A stretch of 64,000 nt of DNA from Cyclobacterium roseum (GCF_010119225.1 NZ_WNKF01000007.1:62001-126000), one strand, 5' to 3'. Shown: positions 1-8,774, counted from the stretch's first letter. The notes: generated by a model not told the origin, from the letters alone. Program-made: numbers and translations.

Positions 1-1
1 C

Positions 2-235
2 CTGATTCCCGCGCTAGGTATCAGTGTGCTAAGTGCCAACCGTGTCTTCGTGGTCTGGACTGGATTGGTTTTCGTTTCCTATCATGCGTATGCACAGCCT
101 GGCATGAACGAAATTTTATGGATCGTCGCCACTGAATACGTACTTCTGGGGATCGCGGGATTGTTGATCTTATACCGGGATTTTACAAGAGAACGTACCT
201 TGTCCTCTTCGGCTTCCTCCTCCGGAGACTTATGA
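2..235 (+). CDS. C-terminal end of an integral membrane protein (partial)
   Basis: The reading frame is already open at the left edge (it reads LIPALGIS before the first GTG at 26), so this is the 3' end of a gene that starts outside the window. The 78 visible residues hold two hydrophobic segments, roughly NRVFVVWTGLVFVSYHAYA and LWIVATEYVLLGIAGLLIL, followed by a short basic cytoplasmic-type tail rich in serine. The layout resembles the end of a multi-spanning membrane glycosyltransferase, but too little is visible to name a family. It runs towards the response-regulator gene, which is on the other strand, with only 17 bases between them. Confidence 0.6.
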   Translation: MIPALGISVLSANRVFVVWTGLVFVSYHAYAQPGMNEILWIVATEYVLLGIAGLLILYRDFTRERTLSSSASSSGDL

Positions 236-240
236 TGCCC

Positions 241-267
241 TAAAAAAAGGAATCAGTTGCTCCTGAT
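241..267 (-). terminator. Probable Rho-independent terminator of the response-regulator gene
   Basis: On the minus strand a 5-bp stem (ATCAG/CTGAT, plus-strand 252-256 and 263-267) is followed by a run of seven T (plus-strand A run at 242-248). The stem overlaps the stop codon of the response regulator. The stem is short, so this is a moderate call. Confidence 0.45.
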
Positions 268-933
268 ATGTTCTTTCAGGTCTGGCTCTTCCTCGATTTT
301 TTTTAGGAGTTCTACCACATTGTTTACTTTTAGCTTTTTCATGATGTTAAACCGGTGGGTTTCGATCGTTCGGATGCTTTTTCCCAGTTGTTCCGCTATT
401 TCTTTATTTGCAATGCCTGCTGCAATCATTTTCAGGATCTGCCGTTCTCTTTTGGTGATCTCGTACTGATTGACTCCGGTCGTTTTATGGGTGATTTTCC
501 GGTCTTTGCGCGTCAGATAATTATTAACCAACACCTGGCTAATATCACCGCTGAAATATTTCCCTCCCTGGTGAATGGTTTTGATGGCCTTCAAAAACTC
601 CTCCTTGCTGGTGTCTTTAAGCAGGTATCCTGATGCGCCGCTTTCGACGGACTGGAGGATGTAGTCTTCATCGTCGTGCATGGATAAGATCAGTACCTTG
701 CTGTTTGGGGAGTTTTCGGTTAGTTTATGGGTAGCCTCCAAGCCATTCATTACCGGCATTCGGATATCAATAATGAGTAAGTCCGGATGCAACTTTTCCA
801 CCGCTTGCAGGGCTTCTTCTCCGTTGGACGCTTCACCAATGACCGCAATATCCCCTTCATTTTCCAGCAGGTTTTTGATGCCGCTGCGTACGACCAGGTG
901 ATCGTCTGCCAATACTACTTTTATTTTTTCCAT
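253..933 (-). CDS. NarL/FixJ-family response regulator
   Basis: 226 residues, the usual length for a NarL-type regulator. The N-terminal receiver domain (about 3-120) has the acidic pair D10/D11, phospho-acceptor D56 in the context LLIIDIRMP, S84 and K106. A LuxR-type helix-turn-helix follows (about 155-210; signature KRERQILKMIAAG then NKEIAEQL). The gene lies 19 bases after the sensor kinase on the same strand, so the two form a two-component pair. Being next to nirBD and the nitrate reductase operon, it probably controls nitrate/nitrite assimilation; this is inference from context. Candidate binding sites are the TACGTA boxes at 2793, 5931/5941, 13746 and 13932-13968. Confidence 0.9.
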   Translation of the reverse strand: MEKIKVVLADDHLVVRSGIKNLLENEGDIAVIGEASNGEEALQAVEKLHPDLLIIDIRMPVMNGLEATHKLTENSPNSKVLILSMHDDEDYILQSVESGASGYLLKDTSKEEFLKAIKTIHQGGKYFSGDISQVLVNNYLTRKDRKITHKTTGVNQYEITKRERQILKMIAAGIANKEIAEQLGKSIRTIETHRFNIMKKLKVNNVVELLKKIEEEPDLKEHIRSN

Positions 934-952
934 GATGCTGTCTTTTTCTCAT

Positions 953-2770
953 TTAATCCAAAGGTACATTAATGCTAATGGTAGTCCCTTGTCCCTTTTC
1001 CGTTTCAATTTCACATTGCCCGTTGATGAAATTAGCCCGTTCACGAATATTGAAAAGGCCATGACCGGAGGTTCCGAAATGTCCCTGCGCTTCCAATTTT
1101 TGGAGGTCAAAGCCCTGGCCGTTGTCGCTGATTTCAAGATTTAGAAATTGTGAATTGTGCGAAATCGTGATGGTCACTTTCGTTGCCTTTGCATATTTGA
1201 TGGCATTGTTTACGGCTTCCTGGGAGATGCGGTAGAGGTTATTTTCTACTTTTCCTTCCAATCTGCTTAGAAATCCCGTTTTGTTTTCAAATGTCACCTC
1301 CAAATCGGAGATTTTTGATATTTCCCGGGCAAATTTGTTCAAGACCGGAACGATACCATAATCCGAAAGGGCACTCGGGGTAAGGTTAAAGGAAATCCGC
1401 CGGACCTCCCGGATTACATCTTTGAGTAATTCTTTGGAGGTTTTTAGTTTTTCCTTTTCGAAAGCAGTGTCGACCGAATGAATGCCTTCCAGGTTAAACT
1501 TCATAGCAGAAAGCAATTGGCCAATGCCATCGTGCATGTCCCGGGAAATTCGCTTTCGTTCCTCTTCCTGCCCTTCCATAATCAAGGCGGAGCGATATTG
1601 CTGTTCCTTTACTTTTTTCTCGATTCTTTCCCGGTTGATTTCCTGAGAAATGGCCTCCGCCTCTTTTTTTTCTGTTTCGTCCGTACAGATCAAAAGCATG
1701 CTATCAATACGTTCCAGCTCATTTTGCGTAGGAATCAGGTTTACCTTTAGCCAGACAAAATCCCCTGCCAGGTTTACCACTTTGATTTCTCCATTCCAGG
1801 GATGGCCATTGCGAATCATTTCCCGGATGTTTTGCAAGTGATTCCGATCGTATCCCTGCTCCTGCAGCCATTGAAAAAGGTTTTCAGGCCGCTCTTCCTC
1901 AAATTCCATCAGCGAGACGAACTGATCTGAAAATTGCTCAAAACTCCCATCTGCGCTGCATTTGGCATAAAGGGTGAAGTCATCCAGCGTAACATCCACC
2001 TCCAGCAGGTCTTGATAGGCCTGTTCCAGGGAACTGTATAAGGCGCTAAGCTCCAGGGTCATTTTGTTGGATTTCTTCTGGGATTGCACCAGCTTGACAA
2101 ATGTCTGCCGGATGGTTTTGGCAGAAGGGATAAAAACGAAAAGCAGTTCGAATAAGATAACCCCCAAGGAAATCACCATCAAAAACAAGGAGATATTCCC
2201 CAGATTCGTCACCTTCGTTTTAGCCTCCCGGTCGTATTGAAAAACGATGCGGTCCATGCCCTCCAGAAAGACGGGCTCCTGCCGGATTATGGATTCGATA
2301 TCCTTTTGGATGTCTTCGGTTGGCGTTTGGAAATCCTGGTTCAGCGCGCCAACGATGCGGGAAGCAGCACTTGCCATGACTCGGTAATTGGGCTCAATTT
2401 GAGTAAAGAGGCTGGCTATTTTTTCACTGTTTTTTCCAGTAATTCCCAGGGAATCATCCCCGGTTTGCAAGGCCCGGTGTGCCTCCTGCCATTCCTTTAA
2501 GGCCAATTCCAATTCCTCCAGCACTGCTGTTTTATCGGTTGGGACCGATGTTTCTCCCAGCAACAGGGCACTTTTACTTATCTTCTGACTAAGCATCCGC
2601 TGCCTTCCAGATAGGTTAACCACCAGCGAATCGTTTTCCTGCTCCCTGATAAATTTTTGAATCAGGACTTGACTGATAATGATGCTTGCCGCAATGGCAC
2701 ACAGTGCGATCAGGTAATACCTGCCGAGTTTTTCAAAAGTGGGTTTTTCGGTTAATGTCTGATTATCCAT
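953..2770 (-). CDS. NarX-like membrane sensor histidine kinase
   Basis: 605 residues. TM1 is about 18-38 and TM2 about 192-214. Between them lies a periplasmic helical sensor of the PilJ/NarX type, with the signature LSGRQRMLSQKISKSALLLG (53-72) just after TM1, where the nitrate-binding P-box of NarX/NarQ sits. A PAS-like domain (about 255-370) follows, then a HisKA_3 dimerisation helix with phospho-accepting H413 (ISRDMHDGIGQ), then a HATPase domain with an N-box near 518-525 (EAVNNAIKYA) and glycine boxes DNGQGFD (549-555) and GTSGHGLFNIRER (566-578). HisKA_3 kinases pair with NarL-type regulators, and the next gene is one. The likely stimulus is nitrate or nitrite, inferred from the sensor type and neighbours. 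Its own promoter region carries a TACGTA box, suggesting autoregulation. Confidence 0.88.
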   Translation of the reverse strand: MDNQTLTEKPTFEKLGRYYLIALCAIAASIIISQVLIQKFIREQENDSLVVNLSGRQRMLSQKISKSALLLGETSVPTDKTAVLEELELALKEWQEAHRALQTGDDSLGITGKNSEKIASLFTQIEPNYRVMASAASRIVGALNQDFQTPTEDIQKDIESIIRQEPVFLEGMDRIVFQYDREAKTKVTNLGNISLFLMVISLGVILFELLFVFIPSAKTIRQTFVKLVQSQKKSNKMTLELSALYSSLEQAYQDLLEVDVTLDDFTLYAKCSADGSFEQFSDQFVSLMEFEEERPENLFQWLQEQGYDRNHLQNIREMIRNGHPWNGEIKVVNLAGDFVWLKVNLIPTQNELERIDSMLLICTDETEKKEAEAISQEINRERIEKKVKEQQYRSALIMEGQEEERKRISRDMHDGIGQLLSAMKFNLEGIHSVDTAFEKEKLKTSKELLKDVIREVRRISFNLTPSALSDYGIVPVLNKFAREISKISDLEVTFENKTGFLSRLEGKVENNLYRISQEAVNNAIKYAKATKVTITISHNSQFLNLEISDNGQGFDLQKLEAQGHFGTSGHGLFNIRERANFINGQCEIETEKGQGTTISINVPLD

Positions 2771-2787
2771 TTGCGATTTCTTAGCCT

Positions 2788-2809
2788 AAAAATACGTAAA
2801 AACACTTAA
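2788..2809. promoter_or_regulatory. TACGTA box upstream of the sensor kinase gene
   Basis: A TACGTA hexamer (2793-2798) embedded in A runs is followed by CACTT ten bases after the start of the hexamer (2803). It lies 18-39 bases upstream of the kinase ATG at 2770 (minus strand). The same A-flanked arrangement recurs in the nirB/cobA and transporter promoter regions. Proposed binding site of the local NarL-like regulator; not proven. Confidence 0.45.
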
Positions 2810-2833
2810 TATTCCCATTAGGTAAACGCAAAG

Positions 2834-2866
2834 CAAAAAAGCAAGGCCTACATGCAGACCTTGCTT
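2834..2866 (-). terminator. Rho-independent terminator after nirD
   Basis: A perfect 8-bp stem AAGCAAGG/CCTTGCTT (2839-2846 and 2859-2866, 12-base loop) is followed on the minus strand by a T run (plus-strand A run 2835-2840). It lies 40-72 bases past the nirD stop codon and separates nirBD from the kinase-regulator operon. Confidence 0.8.
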
Positions 2867-2905
2867 TCCGTTAAATGCCATCCAATAAGAAACGAATGCG
2901 CCGGC

Positions 2906-3331
2906 TTAATCTTCAAAGCCTACATACACATACCCTTCTTCTACTTTCACGGGATAGGTAGCAATCGCAGCACAATCTCCGTTAAGGTTTTGGCCGGACT
3001 TGAGCGAAAACGTTTTTTTATGGAATGGACAGGCAACTTTGGGTTCGTCTCCTTCCGAACCGATCATGCCCCGCGACAAAGCCATTTGCATTTTGTGCGG
3101 ACACAGGTTCTGACAAGCATACCATTCGTTTCTTCTGGAGAATTTATAAATGGCAATTTGCAGGTCTTTATACTTGATGCAGGCACCTCCGTTTTCGGGA
3201 AGGGCACTGACGGGTGCGGCCTTAAACCAGGTGGTGATTTTGGAATTGTCGGCTGTTTTATACATTTCCAGTTTGGTTGTCATCTTAGTTGCGTTTGGTA
3301 ATATTCGATTTGTTAAAGAAATGGATTGCAT
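2906..3331 (-). CDS. nirD: Nitrite reductase small subunit, Rieske-type
   Basis: Up to 141 residues. A Rieske-like [2Fe-2S] site is visible as CPHK (with QNLC just before) and CPFHKK, spaced about 26 residues apart. NirD pairs with NirB in cytoplasmic NAD(P)H-dependent reduction of nitrite to ammonium. The start at 3331 lies six bases after the nirB stop, giving tight coupling. An internal ATG at 3283 (MTTKLEMYK) gives a 125-residue protein closer to the usual NirD length of about 110-120, so the true start may be there. The gene is followed by a clear terminator at 2834-2866. Confidence 0.92.
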   Translation of the reverse strand: MQSISLTNRILPNATKMTTKLEMYKTADNSKITTWFKAAPVSALPENGGACIKYKDLQIAIYKFSRRNEWYACQNLCPHKMQMALSRGMIGSEGDEPKVACPFHKKTFSLKSGQNLNGDCAAIATYPVKVEEGYVYVGFED

Positions 3332-3337
3332 TTAGCT

Positions 3338-5833
3338 TCAGGAAGCGGGGATCTTTTGGCCTCGCATTTCTTGAAAGGAGACGGTTGGGTCGCCACTTGT
3401 ATCATTGACAAAATGCCTGAATTTTGCCCGAAGTTCGGGATTATTGACAACCTCTTTCCATTCGCAGGCATAGGTTTGAATCATAAAGGCCATTTCCCTT
3501 TCCAGTTCTTCTCCAATTCCAAGGGAATCGTTTACGACGACATCCCGCAGGTACTCCAGGCCGCCTTCCAGTTTATTGAGCCAGGTTGCCGTTCGGGTAA
3601 GGGGTTCTGCCGTCCGGATATAGAACATCAAAAACCGATCGATGTACTTCAGGCAGGTGGCGCTATCCACATCGGTGACCAACAGCTTTGCGTGTTGTGG
3701 CTTCGATCCACCGTTACCGCAGACATACAGGTTCCAGCCTTTTTCGGTAGCAATGATGCCAAAATCTTTGCTTTGCGCTTCGGCGCATTCCCGGATGCAT
3801 CCGGATACTGCTCCCTTTAATTTATGTGGAGAGCGTAGTCCCCGGTACCTTTCCTCTACCTGAATGGCAAAAGAAACCGCATCCTGAACGCCATAGCGAC
3901 ACCAGGTGGAGCCCACACAGCTTTTTACCGTTCGCAGGGATTTGCCATAGGCATGGCCACTTTCAAATCCGGCATGGATTAATTCTTCCCAAATATCAGG
4001 AAGTTGATCCACCCTTGCTCCAAATAAGTCGATGCGCTGCCCTCCGGTAACCTTGGTGTACAACTTGTATTTTTTGGCTACCTCTCCGATAACGATCAGC
4101 TTTTCCGGGGTAATTTCTCCTCCCGGAATCCGCGGAACGACCGAGTAAGTCCCGCCTTTTTGGATGTTGGCTAAATACCGGTCGTTCGTATCCTGAATGC
4201 TGTCTTGTTTGACTATCAGTTCATTCCAGGTGCTGGCAAGAATGGAGGCTACAGCCGGCTTACATACCTCACATCCATCTCCTTTTCCGACCCGGTTCAA
4301 AAGTTCATCATAAGTTTTGATTTTTTTCACCTTTACCAGATCTAAAAGCTCTTGCCGGGAATATTCAAAATGCTCGCAGAGTACATTTTTCACCTGCTTT
4401 CCCATTGCTTTGAGCTGCTGTTTCAGCAGGTCGTTGACCATGGGCATGCAGCCGCCACAACCTGTGCCCGCTCCGGTGCAGGATTTGATCTCATCCACCT
4501 TGCTGATGCCGTCTATTTTGATCAGGTTGCTGATGGCCCCTTTGGAAACATTCTCACAGGAACATATCTGCGCTTCATCGGGGAGGCTTTCTACACCTGC
4601 TCCTGCGGGTTCTTTGCCTCCACGGGCTCCCAGAATCAAATCTTCCGGATCCGGCGGTAAGGGCATTTTATTTTGAGTCATCTGCAGCAGTATGCCGTAG
4701 GCAGCGGCATCTCCTACCAAAACGCCACCCAACAGCCGCTTACCATCCTTGGAGACATTTATTCGTTTGTAAATACCCCGGGTTTTGTTTTCGTAGACGA
4801 TGGATGTGGAAGGCTCTGCTTCACCAAAAGGGTCACCAAAACTAGCCACGTCCACCCCAATTAGTTTTAGCTTGGTGGACATGTCAAAACCGAGGAAGGG
4901 CCGGACTTCTTTTCCACACAATTGGTTGGCGACCTGGGAGGCCATTTCGTATCCCGGAGCCACTAAGCCGTATACCATTTCCTGATATGACGCTACTTCT
5001 CCAATGGCAAAGATATCCTTGTCCTCTCTGGATTGCAGAAATTCATTTACGACCAATCCTCCCCGGGGAGCAGTAGCTAGTCCGCAGCCTTTGGCCAGCT
5101 CATCCCGGGGTCTGATTCCTGCTGATATCACTAGCATGTCCACGGCTAATCTGGATCCATCCGCAAAGTCAAGTCCGGTTAATTTTCCATTTCCTGTTAT
5201 TTGCTTTGTATTTTTACTGAGGTGAATGCCGATGCCCAATGCTTCCAGCTTGGCTTTTAGAATGGCGGCACCTGCCTCATCCAATTGCCGGGGCATCAAC
5301 CGGGGTGCAAATTCAATGACATGTGTATCCAATCCCATGTCCATGACCGCTTTGGCTGCCTCCAGCCCTAGCAAACCTCCCCCCATCACCGCTGCGGATT
5401 TCGCATTCTTTTTACCAAAATCGATGATGGCATCCAGGTCCTCCAGGCTGCGGTAAACAAAGACTCCCTTTTTTTCTACGCCGTTGACAGGAGGAACAAA
5501 TGCCCCGGAACCGGTAGCCAGTACCAATTTATCATAGGATGTCTCTACTCCCGTATGACTCCTTACTGTTTTCTGATCCCGGTCGATAGCGACAATAAGC
5601 TCATTGGTGCGTAGATCAATATCCTTTTCTTCATACCAGGATCTGGGGGCCAAAAGCAAATCATCTGCGGTAGCCCCTGAAAAATAGGCACTTAAATGAA
5701 CCCGGTCGTAGGCAGGCCAGGGCTCTTCCCCAAATACGGTGACCTTAAAGTCGCTGGCAGGCGCGGATGCTCTCAGTTTTTCGCAAAACTTGTAGCCTAC
5801 CATTCCATTTCCGATTACAACGATACGTGTCAT
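3338..5833 (-). CDS. nirB: Nitrite reductase [NAD(P)H] large subunit
   Basis: 831 residues, normal for NirB. Order: FAD/NAD(P) pyridine-nucleotide oxidoreductase domain (about 1-310; GNGMVG near 8, GGGLLGLEAA at 151-160), a BFD-like [2Fe-2S] domain (C424, C426, C459, C462), a second cysteine cluster (C486, C521, C524), then the siroheme/[4Fe-4S] nitrite reductase half with the four cluster cysteines C639, C645, C679 and C683 (CVGSTWC and CIREC). All key residues are present, so the enzyme should be active if siroheme is available. It carries electrons from NAD(P)H to nitrite in the cytoplasm. First gene of nirBD, divergent from the frameshifted cobA, with a shared control region at 5906-5964. 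Confidence 0.96.
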   Translation of the reverse strand: MTRIVVIGNGMVGYKFCEKLRASAPASDFKVTVFGEEPWPAYDRVHLSAYFSGATADDLLLAPRSWYEEKDIDLRTNELIVAIDRDQKTVRSHTGVETSYDKLVLATGSGAFVPPVNGVEKKGVFVYRSLEDLDAIIDFGKKNAKSAAVMGGGLLGLEAAKAVMDMGLDTHVIEFAPRLMPRQLDEAGAAILKAKLEALGIGIHLSKNTKQITGNGKLTGLDFADGSRLAVDMLVISAGIRPRDELAKGCGLATAPRGGLVVNEFLQSREDKDIFAIGEVASYQEMVYGLVAPGYEMASQVANQLCGKEVRPFLGFDMSTKLKLIGVDVASFGDPFGEAEPSTSIVYENKTRGIYKRINVSKDGKRLLGGVLVGDAAAYGILLQMTQNKMPLPPDPEDLILGARGGKEPAGAGVESLPDEAQICSCENVSKGAISNLIKIDGISKVDEIKSCTGAGTGCGGCMPMVNDLLKQQLKAMGKQVKNVLCEHFEYSRQELLDLVKVKKIKTYDELLNRVGKGDGCEVCKPAVASILASTWNELIVKQDSIQDTNDRYLANIQKGGTYSVVPRIPGGEITPEKLIVIGEVAKKYKLYTKVTGGQRIDLFGARVDQLPDIWEELIHAGFESGHAYGKSLRTVKSCVGSTWCRYGVQDAVSFAIQVEERYRGLRSPHKLKGAVSGCIRECAEAQSKDFGIIATEKGWNLYVCGNGGSKPQHAKLLVTDVDSATCLKYIDRFLMFYIRTAEPLTRTATWLNKLEGGLEYLRDVVVNDSLGIGEELEREMAFMIQTYACEWKEVVNNPELRAKFRHFVNDTSGDPTVSFQEMRGQKIPAS

Positions 5834-5905
5834 ATATATTTTTATTTAAATACTCAACTGCTTTTTCTAAGTAATTTATCTGATTACTCCCGTTTTAATC
5901 TTTCG

Positions 5906-5964
5906 CTAAGGTATAAATTATTTCATAAAATACGTATAAATACGTAAAAAAATACTTAAATTTG
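5906..5964. promoter_or_regulatory. Divergent nirB / cobA control region with tandem TACGTA boxes
   Basis: Two TACGTA hexamers start at 5931 and 5941, exactly ten bases apart (one helical turn), and TACTT follows at 5953. For cobA a perfect Bacteroidota -7 element TAAATTTG lies at 5957-5964, 26 bases before the ATG at 5991. For nirB the plus-strand CTAAGGTA at 5906-5913 reads TACCTTAG on the minus strand, one mismatch from TAnnTTTG. The boxes sit just upstream of both -7 elements, as expected for an activator serving both directions. Confidence 0.55.
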
Positions 5965-5990
5965 TTTTTGTGTTTAAGTAGTAAGTGTGT

Positions 5991-6760
5991 ATGAAAAACA
6001 TAGATTCAAAATTATCAATCGTCGGAGCAGGCCCTGGAGATCCCGATTTGATCACCCTAAAGGCAATAAAAGCACTTCAAAGTGCCGACGTGGTGTTGTA
6101 TGATGCCCTGGCAAATGAAGCATTGCTGGATTATGCCCCGCCTACTTCCATCAAAATTTTTGTAGGGAAAAGAGCGGGAATGCATCACCGGCAACAGCGG
6201 GAAATCAACCGAATGATCGTTAATTATGCCAACACCTGTGGCCATGTGGTCCGACTAAAGGCGGTGACCCCTATGTATTTGGCCGCGGCCACGAGGAGTT
6301 GGAATACGCACAAAGGCACGGGATCCCTACTAGCTACATTCCAGGTATTAGTAGTGCCATTGCCGTTCCCGGATTGATGGGGATACCCTTGACTAAAAGA
6401 GGTGTCAATGAAAGTTTCTGGGTAGTGACCGGAACGCTGAGTGATCAGCGAACGGCAAGGGACCTGACACATGCCGCCCAATCCTCTGCCACAGTGGTTA
6501 TCCTGATGGGGCTTAGCAAGTTACCGGATATTGTGGAACTGTTTAAAAAATACCGGGAGGCCAGCGAGCCGGTTTGTATGATTCAAAATGGAAGTAAACC
6601 GGATGAGCGTTTTATATCCGGAGATTTGGACAGCATCGTTTCGGTAAAGAATGAAGCGGGCCTTGCTTCACCCGCCATCATTGTGATTGGTGAGGTGGTC
6701 CGGGAAAAGGTTCATGCTGTTTCTGAAATGCTGGGGCAGGAAACGGTCCTGTTCAAATAG
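5991..6760 (+). pseudogene. cobA: Uroporphyrinogen-III C-methyltransferase, frameshifted
   Basis: SUMT makes precorrin-2 for siroheme, the cofactor of NirB. The 5' part (from ATG 5991; an in-frame GTG at 5985 is less likely) reads [17 protein letters not shown], the first SAM-binding motif. The frame then fails inside the second signature: after HVVRLK the sequence switches frame near 6258-6262, where one G seems missing from AAGGGCGG. Restoring it gives [20 protein letters not shown] and joins the 3' half (open from 6299), which carries [13 protein letters not shown] and runs to 6760. Both halves are otherwise intact and of normal family length (about 256 residues together). Either a recent natural mutation or a base-calling error. 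Its position opposite nirB and its own -7 element fit a role in nitrite reduction. Confidence 0.85.
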
Positions 6761-6787
6761 GATGAACAGCATAAACGGCCGTGGATT

Positions 6788-7183
6788 TCATTCCGACCCT
6801 TTTGCATAATCCTCCGGGGTTTTTGGATTTGGGAAATTATCACTTTCGTCTTCATTAGGTCGCTGGTGAAGGCATTGAAAATCCTTCTCAATGAGGATCA
6901 GCGTTTCTTGCATGCTGCCTTCTTCCTGCAATTGTTTTAGAGAGATTTCCTCCGTTTTTGCCCAGGTTGTTAATAAGGAGAGTGGTGCGGAGATTACAAG
7001 TTTTTGACCGGCAAATCGCGCCTGTATTGTTTTTTCCGTTTGGTCTGGTACTAAGGCATACTGTAATACCTGCTTCTCGCCCAGGTTTAGTTCCTGATGG
7101 ATAGGCCGACCCAGTGCAAGTTGCGCTACCTCAGTCTGGCTGAGCCGAAGGCGAATGGAATTATTATGGATTCTAAGTTTCAT
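6788..7183 (-). CDS. Small conserved-type protein of the nitrate operon, unknown function
   Basis: 131 residues, no membrane segment, no cysteine pair or known catalytic motif except one Cys near QCLHQRPN. The first half (MKLRIHNNSIRLRLSQTEV...) looks like an all-beta, Arg/Gln-rich domain; the C-terminal tail is acidic and Asn/Pro-rich. It overlaps the 3' end of the preceding rubredoxin-like gene by 11 bases, so the two are translationally coupled and probably work together. It resembles a small domain of unknown function (possibly DUF7009) that I associate with Bacteroidota nitrate-assimilation clusters, but I could not check this. Last gene of the transporter-reductase operon, converging on cobA 27 bases away. 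Confidence 0.75.
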   Translation of the reverse strand: MKLRIHNNSIRLRLSQTEVAQLALGRPIHQELNLGEKQVLQYALVPDQTEKTIQARFAGQKLVISAPLSLLTTWAKTEEISLKQLQEEGSMQETLILIEKDFQCLHQRPNEDESDNFPNPKTPEDYAKGSE

Positions 7184-8612
7184 GTAAGATTATTAATTTA
7201 AAGGCTGACTTTGGACTCTCACACACCGGACACTGATAACTATCTGGTAATCTCATGAAGGAAGTTCCGGGAGGTACTTCGGACGCAGGATCGCCGTATT
7301 TTTCATCATAAACGGTCTGGCAACTGGCACATTGGTACTTTCTGGGTGGTTTTCGGGCCGTTTCCCCACTTCCCTCTGTGGATCCGGGAGGTTTTCGAAC
7401 CTCAAGCTGGTCGTAATATTTATAACTCAGTTCGATTAGCAATGGCGGAAGCGTCTCGATGGGCACATTTTTTACAAAGTAAAAGTACTCTGATAAATTG
7501 GGATTAAAATTTTTGGAGAAAAGTATGTTAAAGGTATCCGGGTCGTTTTCTTTGCTTTTCTTGGCCTTTTCTATGGCCACTGAAGTAAACAAGGCCATGT
7601 GTTTTGTTTTTACGGAAAAACTCAGCCCATAGGTACTGATGTCCTGCTTGTCAAGTGCCCGGACGAGGTAGTTCTTTATTTCAAGGGCTTCCTCATCCAG
7701 CACCGGCAGGTGCCAGTTCAGTTCAAGTGAACTGTGCCGGATATTGATGCCAAATTTCCCAAGTAATTTTTCCCAGCTAAGCCGGTCCTTTTCCGCAATC
7801 CCTTTTACAATAATGGATTTCCAGGGACTGAGACATATTTTTCCGATGGAGGTGTCCAGGCATAGCTGGCAAAGTGCTTTTAAAAAGCTGATGGTAAATT
7901 TATTGTTGCGCCAATAGAGACCCAGCCAATATTTTCCGCCAACAATGCGGTTCATGCCTTCATAATAGGGAGTGGTCGCTTCCGGGTAGTCCAGTTCCTG
8001 GATTACTTTCTGATGATTTGGTGAAAGCGCTTCCTTCACTTCCTGGTAGAGTTCTTCGTATTTCCGATTGTTTTTAACGGGATGGATGTCTTCTATGGCC
8101 TTGGCGATTTTGGCAAGGTCAAAGCCATAAATAAGGTCAGGAGCACACCAGGGTTTGGGATCAATTTCTGAAAACCGTAAATACAGGTACCAGTAGTTGT
8201 CAGTAGAAGAGGCTACAAAATTGATATTGCCCGTAAATAGCGGTACGAGGTTTTGAACCGGATCGGTGATGTTGATTTTAAGTTTTGGGCGGTAGTCAAA
8301 GGTGTCCAGGATGTAATGATAGGTATGAGAGGCCAACCAATGGGTGGTGGGCATGACATCCAGGGCAGGGTAGGAGGAGACAATGTTTTGAAACTCCTCT
8401 CCATCCGTATCGTATTCCGTGTCGATGGCCTGAAAGGTGTTGGTCAAGGTATCCAGGTTTTTGTCTTTTAGGGGGAATAATACATCCTGCCGGGAGCCCA
8501 GGTGAATGTAACTGGCACCCAATTCGTTGGCCGTTTGGATCATTTTCAGAAAATCACCGGGTGAAATGATTCCTCCTTTAACGAATACCCTGACTAAATC
8601 GGCTTTCTGCAT
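7173..8612 (-). CDS. Nitrite/sulfite-reductase ferredoxin-like protein with C-terminal rubredoxin
   Basis: 479 residues. The first ~390 residues resemble the ferredoxin-like halves of nitrite/sulfite reductases: the start (KADLVRVFVKGGIISPGDFLKMI, then GASYIHLGSRQDVLFPL) and GKICLSPWKSIIVKGI in the middle match the pseudo-twofold repeat. The siroheme/[4Fe-4S] cysteine motifs seen in NirB (CX5C and CX3C) are absent. The end (about 425-475) is a complete rubredoxin with paired cysteines YQCASC and YQCPVC and the typical YDEKYGD and PGTSF linkers. It therefore looks like a redox partner or assembly protein rather than a reductase. Third gene of the nitrate operon, 162 bases after the reductase gene. 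Confidence 0.8.
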   Translation of the reverse strand: MQKADLVRVFVKGGIISPGDFLKMIQTANELGASYIHLGSRQDVLFPLKDKNLDTLTNTFQAIDTEYDTDGEEFQNIVSSYPALDVMPTTHWLASHTYHYILDTFDYRPKLKINITDPVQNLVPLFTGNINFVASSTDNYWYLYLRFSEIDPKPWCAPDLIYGFDLAKIAKAIEDIHPVKNNRKYEELYQEVKEALSPNHQKVIQELDYPEATTPYYEGMNRIVGGKYWLGLYWRNNKFTISFLKALCQLCLDTSIGKICLSPWKSIIVKGIAEKDRLSWEKLLGKFGINIRHSSLELNWHLPVLDEEALEIKNYLVRALDKQDISTYGLSFSVKTKHMALFTSVAIEKAKKSKENDPDTFNILFSKNFNPNLSEYFYFVKNVPIETLPPLLIELSYKYYDQLEVRKPPGSTEGSGETARKPPRKYQCASCQTVYDEKYGDPASEVPPGTSFMRLPDSYQCPVCESPKSAFKLIILHET

Positions 8613-8774
8613 GATCTTTTTGAGTTAGAGCGATAGTTTTGAGAAAATAGCCTTGGATAAATGACCCGTTGCGATATCGGCTCTGAATGTGTAAATGTAT
8701 TTGGTTTTTTGGTGATATTAAAGTTTTCAGGGTTTTAGCAGCTGAAAGGGATGATAGGCTTCCGGATCCGGTAA

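Noticed and set aside
257-901. Plus-strand reading frames opposite the response regulator
   Set aside because: Antisense shadows of a clear NarL-family gene; no motif or start context.
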